Shown here in pieces: positions 24,335-33,368 of a stretch of DNA of 64,000 nucleotides; position 1 is the stretch's first letter; every line of letters starts with the position of its first letter. The stretch comes from Maribacter cobaltidurans. GTDB taxonomy: Bacteria > Bacteroidota > Bacteroidia > Flavobacteriales > Flavobacteriaceae. The DNA lies in the NCBI RefSeq assembly GCF_002269385.1, contig NZ_CP022957.1, forward strand, positions 1,235,001 to 1,299,000. The letters are read 5' to 3'. Both the position numbers and the translations under genes were made by a program. The notes beneath the pieces were generated by a model, which was not told where the DNA came from, made no database searches, and saw only the letters and a list, made by a program, of their open reading frames with translations.

Positions 24335-26647
24335 TTACCTCCAGTATTCCATATCCGGTGTGTCGCCCAAACTGATGACCAATTCTCCACCGCTTACGAT
24401 ATCCTTATGCATTAGTCTGGGTTCATCGATTATTTTACCGTTGAGGGAAATCGATCGGATGTAATCGTTTTCTGGGGAATTGTTCTGCGTCCTGATGACA
24501 AACTTTTTTCCTTGGTAATAATTCCTGTCCAAGTGTATGATCATTTCGTCAAAGACAGGGCTGCTCAGATCGTAGTAGGGCTCTACAGAACAACCGCCCT
24601 TCATTTCGAACAGGCCCATGGACAGAAGACAGTAAAAGGCTCCCATCTGTCCCTCGTCCTCTTCGCCGAGCCAAGCGGAATAGGGCGAAGTGCTGAAAAA
24701 CTTGTTGGCTACCATCCTCGAATACCTTTGGGTCAGCCATGGCTTGCCCGAGTAGTTGAAAAGAAAGGGGGCCTGAAGGTTCGGCTGGTTGGTAAGATCG
24801 ACATGGCCTTTTTCAAAACCTTCCTCCAAACGTCTATTGAATTCATCCTTTCCCATCAATTTCATGAGTCCGGGCAAGTCTTGTGGGGCGAACCAGGTGT
24901 ATAGCCATGCATTGCCTTCCATATAACCAGGGCCATTCCAACCGCCTTCGGTACCCATTCGGAAAGGATCAAAATCGTCGGCCCAACTACCGTCCTTGTG
25001 CCTTCTCCTTAGATAGCCTGTCTCTTTATCAAAAAGGTTTTTGTAATTGCCGGACCGCTCCAAAAAGAATTTGGCATCCCTTTTTTTGCCCAATGCCAGG
25101 CCAAATTGGCCAAGGCACCAATCATCGAAGGCGTATTCCATGGTATTGGAGGCCGCTCCCGTTTCCTCCGGTACGTAGCCATATTCCATGTAGTCCTTCA
25201 TGTGCCTGTTTCCCGCAACCCCTCCACAGGGATGTTCGATGCCCGGTGTCGTGTAATCGTGTTTTATCATTTCGAACACCTCTTCCGGATTAAATTGTGC
25301 TATCCCTTTCTGATAGGCGCTAATGAGAAGGGCGTTTTGGTGCTGTGCGCCCATGATGGGGGAATATTCAAGTCCGACAGGAGCCTCGGGAATCCAACCG
25401 CCGTGCCGCTGAAGTTCTATCAACGAATTGGCAAAGGAATTCGCATATTCAGGTGCGACCAAGGTCCATAAAGGAAATAGATTCCATTGGGTGCCCCAAA
25501 GCGCATCGCTGCTATAGACAGCTTTGGCGGGAGCCTGGACCGTTTGCACGTTCTCGCACATATCGACATATTCGCCGTTGACATCGCTCATGAGGTTTTT
25601 GCCCGTAAACGAGCGGTAGAAATTGGTGTAGAACTTTTCTTTGTCCTCTTCCTTTCCTTTTACTTCGACCACGCTTAAAAGGTCGTTCCATTCCTTTTTT
25701 GCATGGGCCACGACTTTATCGAAATCATAATCCAGGGATCCCAGTTCCGATTCCAGGTTCATTGCGGCATTTTCGAGACTGACGAACGAAAGCCCCGTGG
25801 ATGTGACTACCTGTTCTCCTTCCGACGTTTCAAAATGCAGCACTATGCCGCTTTGCGCCTTGCCCGAAAAGGTGCCGATATCTTTGGTCAACTCGCATTC
25901 CCTTCGCCATTGCACCCCGTAGTTCACGTCTTTTCCTGTATAGGGTTCGTATTGCCACCCGTCCATGCCCTTGATTTTTTTGTTGAACTTTGACCTAAAA
26001 TAGACCGTGGTGTTGTCCGCATATCCATTTTTAAAGGTAATCGCCCCCTCGATTTCCGTATCGCTTATCTTTTTGAAACCCACATCCAATATCTCGGTCA
26101 GCTCCTCTGTGGGCGAATCGAAATCAAGGAGGAGGTAACTTTTATCCGATTTTGGGAACGTACTTCGTATCATCCCGCATCGTTTTGTGGCGGTAAGTTC
26201 AACGGTCACCTTGTGATCCAAAAGGTGCACCGAATAATATCCTGGGCTTCCCTTTTCACTTTCCTTGGTATATCGTGAGCGGTAGCCGGCCGTCCACATG
26301 TTCCCAAAGGGGCCATCGGCCGTACCGGGGAAAAGTTTCGGGTATTCCTCCCCGAAGAACAGGTCGCCCACGAAAGGCATAAAACTGACCCCAGATAGGC
26401 TCATGCCGTGCACATGGCTGAACCCGGAAATACTCGATATAGCATACTCATAGCCACCGTTCCAGACATTAGCCTGGTTATCTGGGCTGAGCTTTACCAT
26501 TCCGAAGGGCATGGTAGGGCCGGGGAACAACATCCATCGCGAATTCGAGGTTCCGGTAAAGACGTTTACATAGTCGTTCGGACTTTTCTGTCCCAGACCG
26601 ACCTGTGCTGCCAAAAGAAATAAAAGGATCCAGTAATATTTTTTCAT
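24335..26647 (-). CDS. GH92 family alpha-mannosidase-like glycoside hydrolase
   Basis: A 770-aa exported enzyme. The signal peptide ends near VGLGQ. The N-terminal GH92 domain (VNVFTGTSNSRWMLFPGPTM, SGFSHVHGMSLSG) is followed by the (alpha/alpha)6 catalytic domain (IEHPCGGVAGNRHMKDYM, ASNTMEYAFDDWCLGQF, WLGEEDEGQMGAFYCLLSMG). The family consists of calcium-dependent exo-alpha-mannosidases. The gene appears richer in G+C than galKTE by eye and lies with the SGNH gene between two galM 3' ends, suggesting a separately acquired cassette. Expected location: periplasm. Confidence 0.88.
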   Translation of the reverse strand: MKKYYWILLFLLAAQVGLGQKSPNDYVNVFTGTSNSRWMLFPGPTMPFGMVKLSPDNQANVWNGGYEYAISSISGFSHVHGMSLSGVSFMPFVGDLFFGEEYPKLFPGTADGPFGNMWTAGYRSRYTKESEKGSPGYYSVHLLDHKVTVELTATKRCGMIRSTFPKSDKSYLLLDFDSPTEELTEILDVGFKKISDTEIEGAITFKNGYADNTTVYFRSKFNKKIKGMDGWQYEPYTGKDVNYGVQWRRECELTKDIGTFSGKAQSGIVLHFETSEGEQVVTSTGLSFVSLENAAMNLESELGSLDYDFDKVVAHAKKEWNDLLSVVEVKGKEEDKEKFYTNFYRSFTGKNLMSDVNGEYVDMCENVQTVQAPAKAVYSSDALWGTQWNLFPLWTLVAPEYANSFANSLIELQRHGGWIPEAPVGLEYSPIMGAQHQNALLISAYQKGIAQFNPEEVFEMIKHDYTTPGIEHPCGGVAGNRHMKDYMEYGYVPEETGAASNTMEYAFDDWCLGQFGLALGKKRDAKFFLERSGNYKNLFDKETGYLRRRHKDGSWADDFDPFRMGTEGGWNGPGYMEGNAWLYTWFAPQDLPGLMKLMGKDEFNRRLEEGFEKGHVDLTNQPNLQAPFLFNYSGKPWLTQRYSRMVANKFFSTSPYSAWLGEEDEGQMGAFYCLLSMGLFEMKGGCSVEPYYDLSSPVFDEMIIHLDRNYYQGKKFVIRTQNNSPENDYIRSISLNGKIIDEPRLMHKDIVSGGELVISLGDTPDMEYWR

Positions 26648-26712
26648 TTTTTAGGTTTATTGGGATGTCGTAAATTAAAAATAAACGGCCACTATAATTT
26701 CGGGGCCCGCCC

Positions 26713-27393
26713 TCAGTCCAGGTCGTATTTTTTTAAGATTGGTCGCATCGCCTTGGCCCATTGCGGGTAGGCGGAAGGTTCTAAATGGGTATGGTCTTCC
26801 TGTACGTACTCGCCCAAAATATCACCGTCCTCGCATAAAAAGGGCCTTAGGTCCATAAAGTCGTAGCCCCTTTGCGAACAAAACGACCGCATTTTTGCGT
26901 TCAGGGTATCTATTTCACGGTTGCGTTCCATGTTGCCCTCTTGGTAAAGTGTAGTCGTATATATCGGGTGTGTTCCGACCCTATGTATGGAATCCATGAT
27001 CATGGCCATGTTTTCATAGATGCGCTGTGTGGTTATGCCCAAGGTGTAGTCATTGATCCCGGCCATGAAAAAGCATAGCCTGGGTCTATTGGGGACTATG
27101 AAATCCTTGATGACCCAGGAAAGCTGTTGACTGGTCCAGCCCGTTTTTCCGCCATTAAACACATCCTTTCTGCCTAACAGTTGCTGCCAATCCCCTGCAT
27201 AGGTAATCGAGTTGCCCAACATCGTTATATTCACCGGTTGCACGGTCAGTCCCTTTTCGTCCACCACATGATTTGCAGCAACAAGATGACTGGGTTCTTC
27301 CATTGAAGCGGTTTCCTTGCAGTCGTTAGAAAGCAGGTATATAATCAGTACCAGATTCAAGACCATTGAAAGCGGTAAGATTATCTTTTTCAT
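26713..27393 (-). CDS. SGNH/GDSL-family hydrolase
   Basis: A 226-aa exported esterase-like protein. A hydrophobic N-terminal segment (IILPLSMVLNLVLIIYLL) precedes block I GNSIT (Ser nucleophile), a Gly block (NGGKTGW), block III AGINDY and the C-terminal DHTHLEP with the catalytic Asp and His. In carbohydrate loci such enzymes usually remove acetyl or other ester groups; the true substrate here is unknown. It is 65 bases upstream of GH92 on the same strand and probably co-transcribed with it. Confidence 0.8.
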   Translation of the reverse strand: MKKIILPLSMVLNLVLIIYLLSNDCKETASMEEPSHLVAANHVVDEKGLTVQPVNITMLGNSITYAGDWQQLLGRKDVFNGGKTGWTSQQLSWVIKDFIVPNRPRLCFFMAGINDYTLGITTQRIYENMAMIMDSIHRVGTHPIYTTTLYQEGNMERNREIDTLNAKMRSFCSQRGYDFMDLRPFLCEDGDILGEYVQEDHTHLEPSAYPQWAKAMRPILKKYDLD

Positions 27394-27594
27394 TTGTAGC
27401 GGTGCTTGTTATTCCCTTTTATCGGAGGTCGATGCTATAAAAAGTAACGATTGAAATACAGTCATCAAGATAAGAAAAAGAGAATGTACAAAATCATCCT
27501 TCGATTAGCCTTGCCAAAGTATTTGGTAGGATAAGTTACTTAAAACAGCACTACATGCCCTGATACTGTAAATCTATTTTATCATATCCCTATT

Positions 27595-28776
27595 TCATTG
27601 AGTTGAAAATCTATACTCAGAAATCGTATGATACATTTCTCCCGGATTCAATCGTATCGGAGGAAAAGCGGGCTGGTTGGGCGCATCGGGAAAATGTTGG
27701 GTCTCTAAACAAAAGGCCGTTCTGAAATCATCCTTGGCACCAGATTTCAAAGTGTTTTCGGAAGCCATAAAATTTCCACTGTAAAATTGTATACCAGGCT
27801 CTTGGGTATATATATCCATTACAATGCCCGATTTGTCCCCTATAACCTTGGCAGCATGGTTCATGCCATTTTCCTTTTTATCATTCAGCACAAAGTTATG
27901 GTCATAACCGCCGCCGAACTTTACTTGCTCGTTGTCAGTTTCAATACGTTCGCCGATGGTATGCGGACTTGTAAAACCGAAAGGTGTGCCCTTTACCTCC
28001 TTAAATTCGCCAGTGGGTATCAATCCCTCGTCCACAGGAGTAAATTTATCGGCATAAAGCTGAAGAGAATGATTTAAGATTGTACCGCTACCTTCCCCAT
28101 TGAGATTAAAATAGGTATGATTGGTCAAATTGACTATTGTCGGCTTGTCGGTCGTGGCCTCGTACTCGATTCTAACCGCATTATCATCCGTTATGGAATA
28201 CGTAACTTTTGCGCTCAGATTACCTGGGAAACCTTCCTCCATATCTGGCGATTTATATGTAAGCACTAGGGTATGATCGTTGGGCCGATCCGCATCCCAG
28301 ACTACATCCTGAAAACCTTTGTAACCTCCGTGCAATGCATTTTCATTATTGTTGGTGGGTATCGAATATTCTATGCCGTCCATAGTAAATTTTCCCTTGG
28401 CGATACGGTTGCCGACCCTGCCAATGGTAGCCCCGAAATAGGCTTCTGCGGATTCGACGTATTCCCTGATACTGCCACGACCAATGCTTACATCTGTCAG
28501 TTGCCCGTTCTTGTCGGGCACATAAAGACTTACGATACGGCCCCCATAGTTGGTCATGGCCATTTTTAAATCTTTGTTTTGCAACCAGTATAGTTTTACC
28601 GGTTTGCCATCGATTGTGGTATTGAAATTTTCTTCCTTTAAATTAGAAGACATAACTTCTAATTTTATTTCTTGTTTTAAATCTGCATCTTCGACCCTCT
28701 TTTGCTTTTCCTTACAAGCCGTCATCAACAGAATTATAGACATGGCCACAATCCAACGTGGTCTCTTTATTTTCAT
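27595..28776 (-). CDS. galM: Aldose 1-epimerase (galactose mutarotase), lipoprotein
   Basis: A 393-aa enzyme with a lipoprotein signal (IILLMTACKEK, Cys about residue 21), so it should act outside the cytoplasm. Family motifs are YGGRIVSLYVPDKNG, NLTNHTYFNLNGEG (catalytic His) and AFCLETQHFPDAPN (catalytic Glu). It speeds conversion of beta- to alpha-galactose for GalK. It is 4 bases downstream of the GH5-like gene and so belongs to the susC transcript. A decayed copy of its 3' end lies at 24179. Confidence 0.93.
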   Translation of the reverse strand: MKIKRPRWIVAMSIILLMTACKEKQKRVEDADLKQEIKLEVMSSNLKEENFNTTIDGKPVKLYWLQNKDLKMAMTNYGGRIVSLYVPDKNGQLTDVSIGRGSIREYVESAEAYFGATIGRVGNRIAKGKFTMDGIEYSIPTNNNENALHGGYKGFQDVVWDADRPNDHTLVLTYKSPDMEEGFPGNLSAKVTYSITDDNAVRIEYEATTDKPTIVNLTNHTYFNLNGEGSGTILNHSLQLYADKFTPVDEGLIPTGEFKEVKGTPFGFTSPHTIGERIETDNEQVKFGGGYDHNFVLNDKKENGMNHAAKVIGDKSGIVMDIYTQEPGIQFYSGNFMASENTLKSGAKDDFRTAFCLETQHFPDAPNQPAFPPIRLNPGEMYHTISEYRFSTQ

Positions 28777-28780
28777 TCGA

Positions 28781-29854
28781 TTATTTTTTTACCTCGTTGT
28801 TCAGTTTTTTGATCAGATCGGCCTCGTCTTGTCGATATGGTGAACCGTCTTTTCGGAAGACTTCATGGAACCATTCTACTGGTTCACTTCCATCTTTTAT
28901 AGGTGTGTTCCAAGCATATTTGGTATTTGATTTTCCGGCGACCAGACCCCAATTGATTGCCCCGATGTTCTCTTTTTTAAGTAGCGGGAGAATGTTGGAA
29001 AATCGGCTGTTGTTCGTACGTGCCATATATTCGGTACAGATCATTGGCCTACCGTGGGTCTTTAATAGATTAATTACATGTTGGTGTTTTTCCGTATCCT
29101 CATAATGGTGGTATGTAAGAATATCTGAATTCTGGGCCTGAAATGTATTGAGTTCTTGAAAATCCCATGCCCAAAGACCTGCTGTCAGGGGTTGGCTTGG
29201 ATTGACTTCCCGTGCCCATATAAATACGTTTTTGAGCAAAGGCAGTGAGCTGGTCAGTTTACCGGTATTGCCCGGCTCATTGTACAGGTCCCATATCAGC
29301 ACGCGCTTATCGTTGGCGAAGGTTTTTAGAATATCCTTGACATAGCTTTCCAAAGCTGGAAAATTCTTTTCTTCCTTGGATGCGGGGTCTCCAGGATCCT
29401 GTACCCAGCCTGAATTATGGGTGCCCGGAACGGGATCGGGCTGTTTCCCGATTTTTGGAGTCTTGCCCCAGACATCATCGAAAAAGACGAACATCGTTTT
29501 GATACCATGTTTATCGGCGATGCCCAAGTAGGTGTCTATCCTTTTTTTGAATCCTTCGTGATCGGCTTTGTAGGCAAGGCTGTGCAGGTAAACCCGCATG
29601 GTATTAAAACCGATGCTCTCCGCATAACCCAGTTCCCGGTCTATGGTTTCTGGATCAAAGGTTTCTTCCTGCCACATCTCCAATTGGTTGATGGCCGTAC
29701 TCGGATTGAAATTGGCACCCGTCATCCAGGCGTGTTGGGCATACCATTCATGGGCCTTTTCGCGAGACCATTTATTTTTTTCGAGGAGGTTTTCTTGGCT
29801 TGAGCCAATATAAAAGGCACATAACAAAAGACCTGCAAGTATTGATTTTTTCAT
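28781..29854 (-). CDS. GH5-like (cellulase-fold) glycoside hydrolase
   Basis: A 357-aa exported protein. The signal peptide ends near IGSSQ. A TIM barrel carries the proton donor in LIWDLYNEPGN and the probable nucleophile in MICTEYMAR, the two clan-A glutamates. It also has FNTMRVYLHSLAY and INWGLVAGKSNT. Similar proteins are often called xylanase or cellulase, but the substrate cannot be inferred from sequence alone; in this locus a beta-linked galactan, mannan or xylan backbone is possible. Confidence 0.75.
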   Translation of the reverse strand: MKKSILAGLLLCAFYIGSSQENLLEKNKWSREKAHEWYAQHAWMTGANFNPSTAINQLEMWQEETFDPETIDRELGYAESIGFNTMRVYLHSLAYKADHEGFKKRIDTYLGIADKHGIKTMFVFFDDVWGKTPKIGKQPDPVPGTHNSGWVQDPGDPASKEEKNFPALESYVKDILKTFANDKRVLIWDLYNEPGNTGKLTSSLPLLKNVFIWAREVNPSQPLTAGLWAWDFQELNTFQAQNSDILTYHHYEDTEKHQHVINLLKTHGRPMICTEYMARTNNSRFSNILPLLKKENIGAINWGLVAGKSNTKYAWNTPIKDGSEPVEWFHEVFRKDGSPYRQDEADLIKKLNNEVKK

Positions 29855-29882
29855 GGATTCTTCATTTTATAGTTTATTGAAT

Positions 29883-31046
29883 TTATTTTGATAGTGGATG
29901 TAGTCTTGGTTCTGTGGTCGGGCCGTGTACCACCAATTTACCATCTGGTAAAATTTCCATTTCGTCCATAAAAACGACTCGCTCACTTCCGGTCTGTTTC
30001 GTGCGGCCGTGATATACGGCATACATTTTCCCATTTTCAAGAAAGAGTACCATATTGTGCCCCGTACCGGTTACGTTACCCTCTTTTTCAACATTCTTTT
30101 CCAAGACCGGATTGTTTTCGGCCTTGGTATAGGGTCCCAAAGGATGTTCGGAGGTCGCATACCCCACAGCGTAGTTTGGGCCTGCATAGTGATTGGCAGA
30201 ATACATGATATAATAGTTGCCGCCATGCTTAAACGTAAAGGAACCTTCGGTCCACCTTCTATTGATTTCCTTTGAGGTTACCGAACGGCTTTCCCATTCG
30301 GCATTCTTATCGTCCATAGTTTTAGGTGGGCGCAGCAACAGAACGGGCTCTCCGATTACACTTTTGAAATCTGGGGCAAGTTCCACGCCATAGACCCAGC
30401 TTTCCTCGATTTCTTCGTACAGCCCTTCCCTTTTTGCCCAATCTGCTATCTCGCTTTCCACAGGATGCTTGTAACAGGCGCGGGAATAATACAAATAGTA
30501 TTTTCCGTCATCGTCGTGAAAGACATTGGCATCGATAATCGGATAGCCGGGTTCGAAAAGAGGTTCGTTCTTCAAATCGGAAAAAGGACCTGTTGGGCTA
30601 TCGGAAACGGCCACCCCAATGCTAAAGGTTTCCAGTTCGTTCGTAGGGTTATCCTTTTTATCGGCACTATAAAATAAATAATACTTCGCATCGATTTTAT
30701 ATACTTCGGGTGCCCAAAAGCTTTTTAGGTTCCATGACGTTTCGGTATTGCCTTGATATACTTGGCCTTCGAATTTCCAGTCCACCAGATCGGTCGAGGA
30801 ATAAGTGGCAAAGCCATCCTTTGCCCCACCACCGGTGCCGTACATATAAAAATAGCCGTCACCGTTGTCCAAAATGTATGGATCACCGAATTCGACGTCC
30901 AAGGGGTTTGTGTATTCGGCTATTTTTTCTTCGGAGGATATTCCGATTTTTTCCTTTTTTTCCGATTTACAGGAAAAAGCAAAAATTACTATAATGAAAG
31001 TAATGGCCAGTGGGAACTTTATTGTTTTTATCTTCTTATTCTTCAT
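29883..31046 (-). CDS. GH43-family glycoside hydrolase, lipoprotein
   Basis: A 387-aa lipoprotein (lipobox IFAFSC, Cys about residue 26) with a five-bladed propeller. The three GH43 carboxylates are visible: the base in VEFGDPYILDNG, the pKa modulator in PIIDANVFHDDDGKYYLYYS, and the acid in WTEGSFTFKHGGNYYIMYS. Family activities are arabinofuranosidase, xylosidase or galactosidase. It is the most divergent of the three clear GH43 proteins here and is separated from the next one upstream by 164 bases. Confidence 0.88.
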   Translation of the reverse strand: MKNKKIKTIKFPLAITFIIVIFAFSCKSEKKEKIGISSEEKIAEYTNPLDVEFGDPYILDNGDGYFYMYGTGGGAKDGFATYSSTDLVDWKFEGQVYQGNTETSWNLKSFWAPEVYKIDAKYYLFYSADKKDNPTNELETFSIGVAVSDSPTGPFSDLKNEPLFEPGYPIIDANVFHDDDGKYYLYYSRACYKHPVESEIADWAKREGLYEEIEESWVYGVELAPDFKSVIGEPVLLLRPPKTMDDKNAEWESRSVTSKEINRRWTEGSFTFKHGGNYYIMYSANHYAGPNYAVGYATSEHPLGPYTKAENNPVLEKNVEKEGNVTGTGHNMVLFLENGKMYAVYHGRTKQTGSERVVFMDEMEILPDGKLVVHGPTTEPRLHPLSK

Positions 31047-31210
31047 TCTTTTTTACAATTATAGTTTGTTCAGTCTTTCTTTTTGATAAAATTACCGGGC
31101 CTTTTTCAAAGCCCGATAATTTTCAAAAACTAACTCAAACAACTCAATTAAACTAACTCAAATATCACTTTGCCAACCAAGAAAATGCTTTGAAAACCCC
31201 AATTATTTTT

Positions 31211-32224
31211 CTACGGTTTTTGAATTATCTTTTCCAGTGGCCATGGAATACCAAAATCTGGCCTGCCGTCTTTGTGCCAAGTAAATCGTTGCAATCTTGT
31301 ACTTCTTTGCGCACACCCCAAATCCGGTTGGTTCTTGGCATGGAAAATCAGCCAATGCTCCTTGCCGCTGCTCGAAGTGGTAAATCCATGATGCCCTGGC
31401 CCATATACCTTATTCTCTTTAGACATTTCAAAGACAGCGTTGGGAAATCGCTGCCAGGACCCCGCCTTTAGAAAGTCTGCATTCTTCTTGGAGGCGAGCA
31501 TTCCCAAGGAATAATTATCGTCCCAACAGGCTCCTGCCGAATACACGATAAAAACCTCATCTTTTGGGCCCTCCAAAAACATAGGGCCTTCAAGGATGCT
31601 TCTTTCATCGGTTTTTTCCCAATCATATTTGGGTGCGGCCAATATCGACTCGTCATCGTTTAACGTCCAAGGGTTTTTCATTGTGGCGATAGCTATATCG
31701 CTATGATCGTTCACGTAGGGGGAATACAAGAAGAAAAGGTTCCCGTTGTATTTAAAAATGGATCCATCGATCCCATAGTATTTCGTGTTGACCTTACCCC
31801 GATCGATCCATTTGCCTTCCATCGGGTTTTTACTGCTGTTTTCCAGAACAAAGACAAATCGGGAATGGTCCCCTTCGTCATCCTTATCCGATCCCGTGTA
31901 ATACACATACCATTTACCATCGATATGGTGGATTTCCGGTGCCCATATACAACAACTGTTGGGGCCTTTTTTATGGGGCGACCATATCGTTTTTGGGGTA
32001 ACGGATTCCAGCTTTGTCAGGTCGTCGGTGCGCCATATGTCAAGTCTATCCCCCCTAGTGGCCATAAAGTAATAATAGCCGTCCGTATGGAGTATGGCAT
32101 AGGGATCAGCTCCGTCTTTAAGAATCGGGTTGGTAAAAGTATCGCTATCCTGACCCTTGCAAACCTGTAAAAAGAGCAAGGGCAAACACATATAAGAGGT
32201 CAACAACTTTTTTCCAATTTTCAT
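31211..32224 (-). CDS. GH43-family glycoside hydrolase (tandem paralogue A)
   Basis: A 337-aa exported enzyme (signal ends near LQVCKG). The catalytic triad positions are in LKDGADPYAI, YGIDGSIFKYNG and SILEGPMFL. The IWAPEIHHIDGKWYVYYTGSD segment and the ACWDDNYSLGML insert are shared with the neighbour at 32269, so the two are tandem duplicates that have diverged. This subtype resembles exo-acting arabinofuranosidases, by recall rather than by search. Confidence 0.88.
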   Translation of the reverse strand: MKIGKKLLTSYMCLPLLFLQVCKGQDSDTFTNPILKDGADPYAILHTDGYYYFMATRGDRLDIWRTDDLTKLESVTPKTIWSPHKKGPNSCCIWAPEIHHIDGKWYVYYTGSDKDDEGDHSRFVFVLENSSKNPMEGKWIDRGKVNTKYYGIDGSIFKYNGNLFFLYSPYVNDHSDIAIATMKNPWTLNDDESILAAPKYDWEKTDERSILEGPMFLEGPKDEVFIVYSAGACWDDNYSLGMLASKKNADFLKAGSWQRFPNAVFEMSKENKVYGPGHHGFTTSSSGKEHWLIFHAKNQPDLGCAQRSTRLQRFTWHKDGRPDFGIPWPLEKIIQKP

Positions 32225-32268
32225 ATCCTTCTTTTACTTTTTATCATGAAAATATTTTTTGAGTTTTA

Positions 32269-33351
32269 TTACTCGGAAGGGATTTCCATTTCTTCCTTTT
32301 CGGAGGCAGGTTTTCCTAGAATAGGATAGCTATTTTCGTCCCATCCAATCTTTTGCATCCTAGGTGAACGCAGGGGTCCACAGCCCTCGCCGGGCTTTGA
32401 GTTGGCATGGTACAAAATCCAATCTTCCGTACCGTCCGGCGATTTAAAGAAGGAATTATGACCAGGGCCATACACCTCGTTTTCCGGAGATTGGGTAAAT
32501 ATTGGTTCCGGCGATTTGAGCCAGTTTTGCGGATCTAGCAGGTTATCGGTACCTGTAAAAGTCAGCAATCCCAAACTATAGTAGTCCGTCCAACAGCCAC
32601 TAGCTGAAAAAACAATGAATATTTTATTATCGTGCGTTAGAAATTGAGGCCCTTCGTTTACAAGTACGTGCGGAGGATTTTCATCTGAAGTTCCGGTATT
32701 CCAATGCTTTTCCCAATCGTTAGTGGGCGAGGAAATTTTTACGCGGTCTCCTTCGATTTCGATTGGGTTTTTCATTTTGGCGATAAAAATATCCTGTTGC
32801 CCGTTATCGTCTCCCTCCCAGCCGGACCATATCATATAGAGTTGCCCCTTGAACTCGAAAACGTTACCGTCAATAGCCCATTTATCCGTTGCAGCGGCAA
32901 TCTTCCCTTTGAACTCGAACGTTCCCGTAAAGGGATCTTCGGAGGTATTTTCTATGACATACATTCTGTGATTGACATTGTTTCCGTCATCGGCAGCGAA
33001 ATAGGAATACCATCTTCCGTCGATATAATGAATTTCAGGTGCCCAAATGTTATGGGAATACAAAGTTCCTTCAGGTGGGGTCCAAATTGTTTTGACCTCG
33101 GCATTTTTGAGATTAGCCAAATTTTTTACCCTTTTAAGCACCAATTTGTTGCCCTCGGTGCTCATGTAATGATAATAACCGTTGTGATAGGTGCTATAAG
33201 GATCAGGTCCTGACGGCAAAAGCGGGTTGGTAAAGGTTTTCGCCAAGTCTTTTTGACGTTCTTTGGGTTCTTTTTCCTTTTTATCTTTTTGTCCAGAGCA
33301 GCCATAAAAGCCCAGCAATACAATTAGACAGCTATAAAATATTGATTTCAT
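32269..33351 (-). CDS. GH43-family glycoside hydrolase, lipoprotein (tandem paralogue B)
   Basis: A 360-aa lipoprotein (LLGFYGCSGQ) followed by a Lys/Glu-rich linker and the GH43 propeller. The triad is in LPSGPDPYST, WAIDGNVFEFKG and LVNEGPQFL. It shares IWAPEIHYIDGRWYSYF, SGCWTDYYSLGLL and EVYGPGHNSFFKS with the gene at 31211. The lipid anchor implies surface or periplasmic display, while paralogue A looks secreted, so the pair may work on either side of the outer membrane. Confidence 0.88.
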   Translation of the reverse strand: MKSIFYSCLIVLLGFYGCSGQKDKKEKEPKERQKDLAKTFTNPLLPSGPDPYSTYHNGYYHYMSTEGNKLVLKRVKNLANLKNAEVKTIWTPPEGTLYSHNIWAPEIHYIDGRWYSYFAADDGNNVNHRMYVIENTSEDPFTGTFEFKGKIAAATDKWAIDGNVFEFKGQLYMIWSGWEGDDNGQQDIFIAKMKNPIEIEGDRVKISSPTNDWEKHWNTGTSDENPPHVLVNEGPQFLTHDNKIFIVFSASGCWTDYYSLGLLTFTGTDNLLDPQNWLKSPEPIFTQSPENEVYGPGHNSFFKSPDGTEDWILYHANSKPGEGCGPLRSPRMQKIGWDENSYPILGKPASEKEEMEIPSE

Positions 33352-33368
33352 TTGCTATAATTTTAAGT

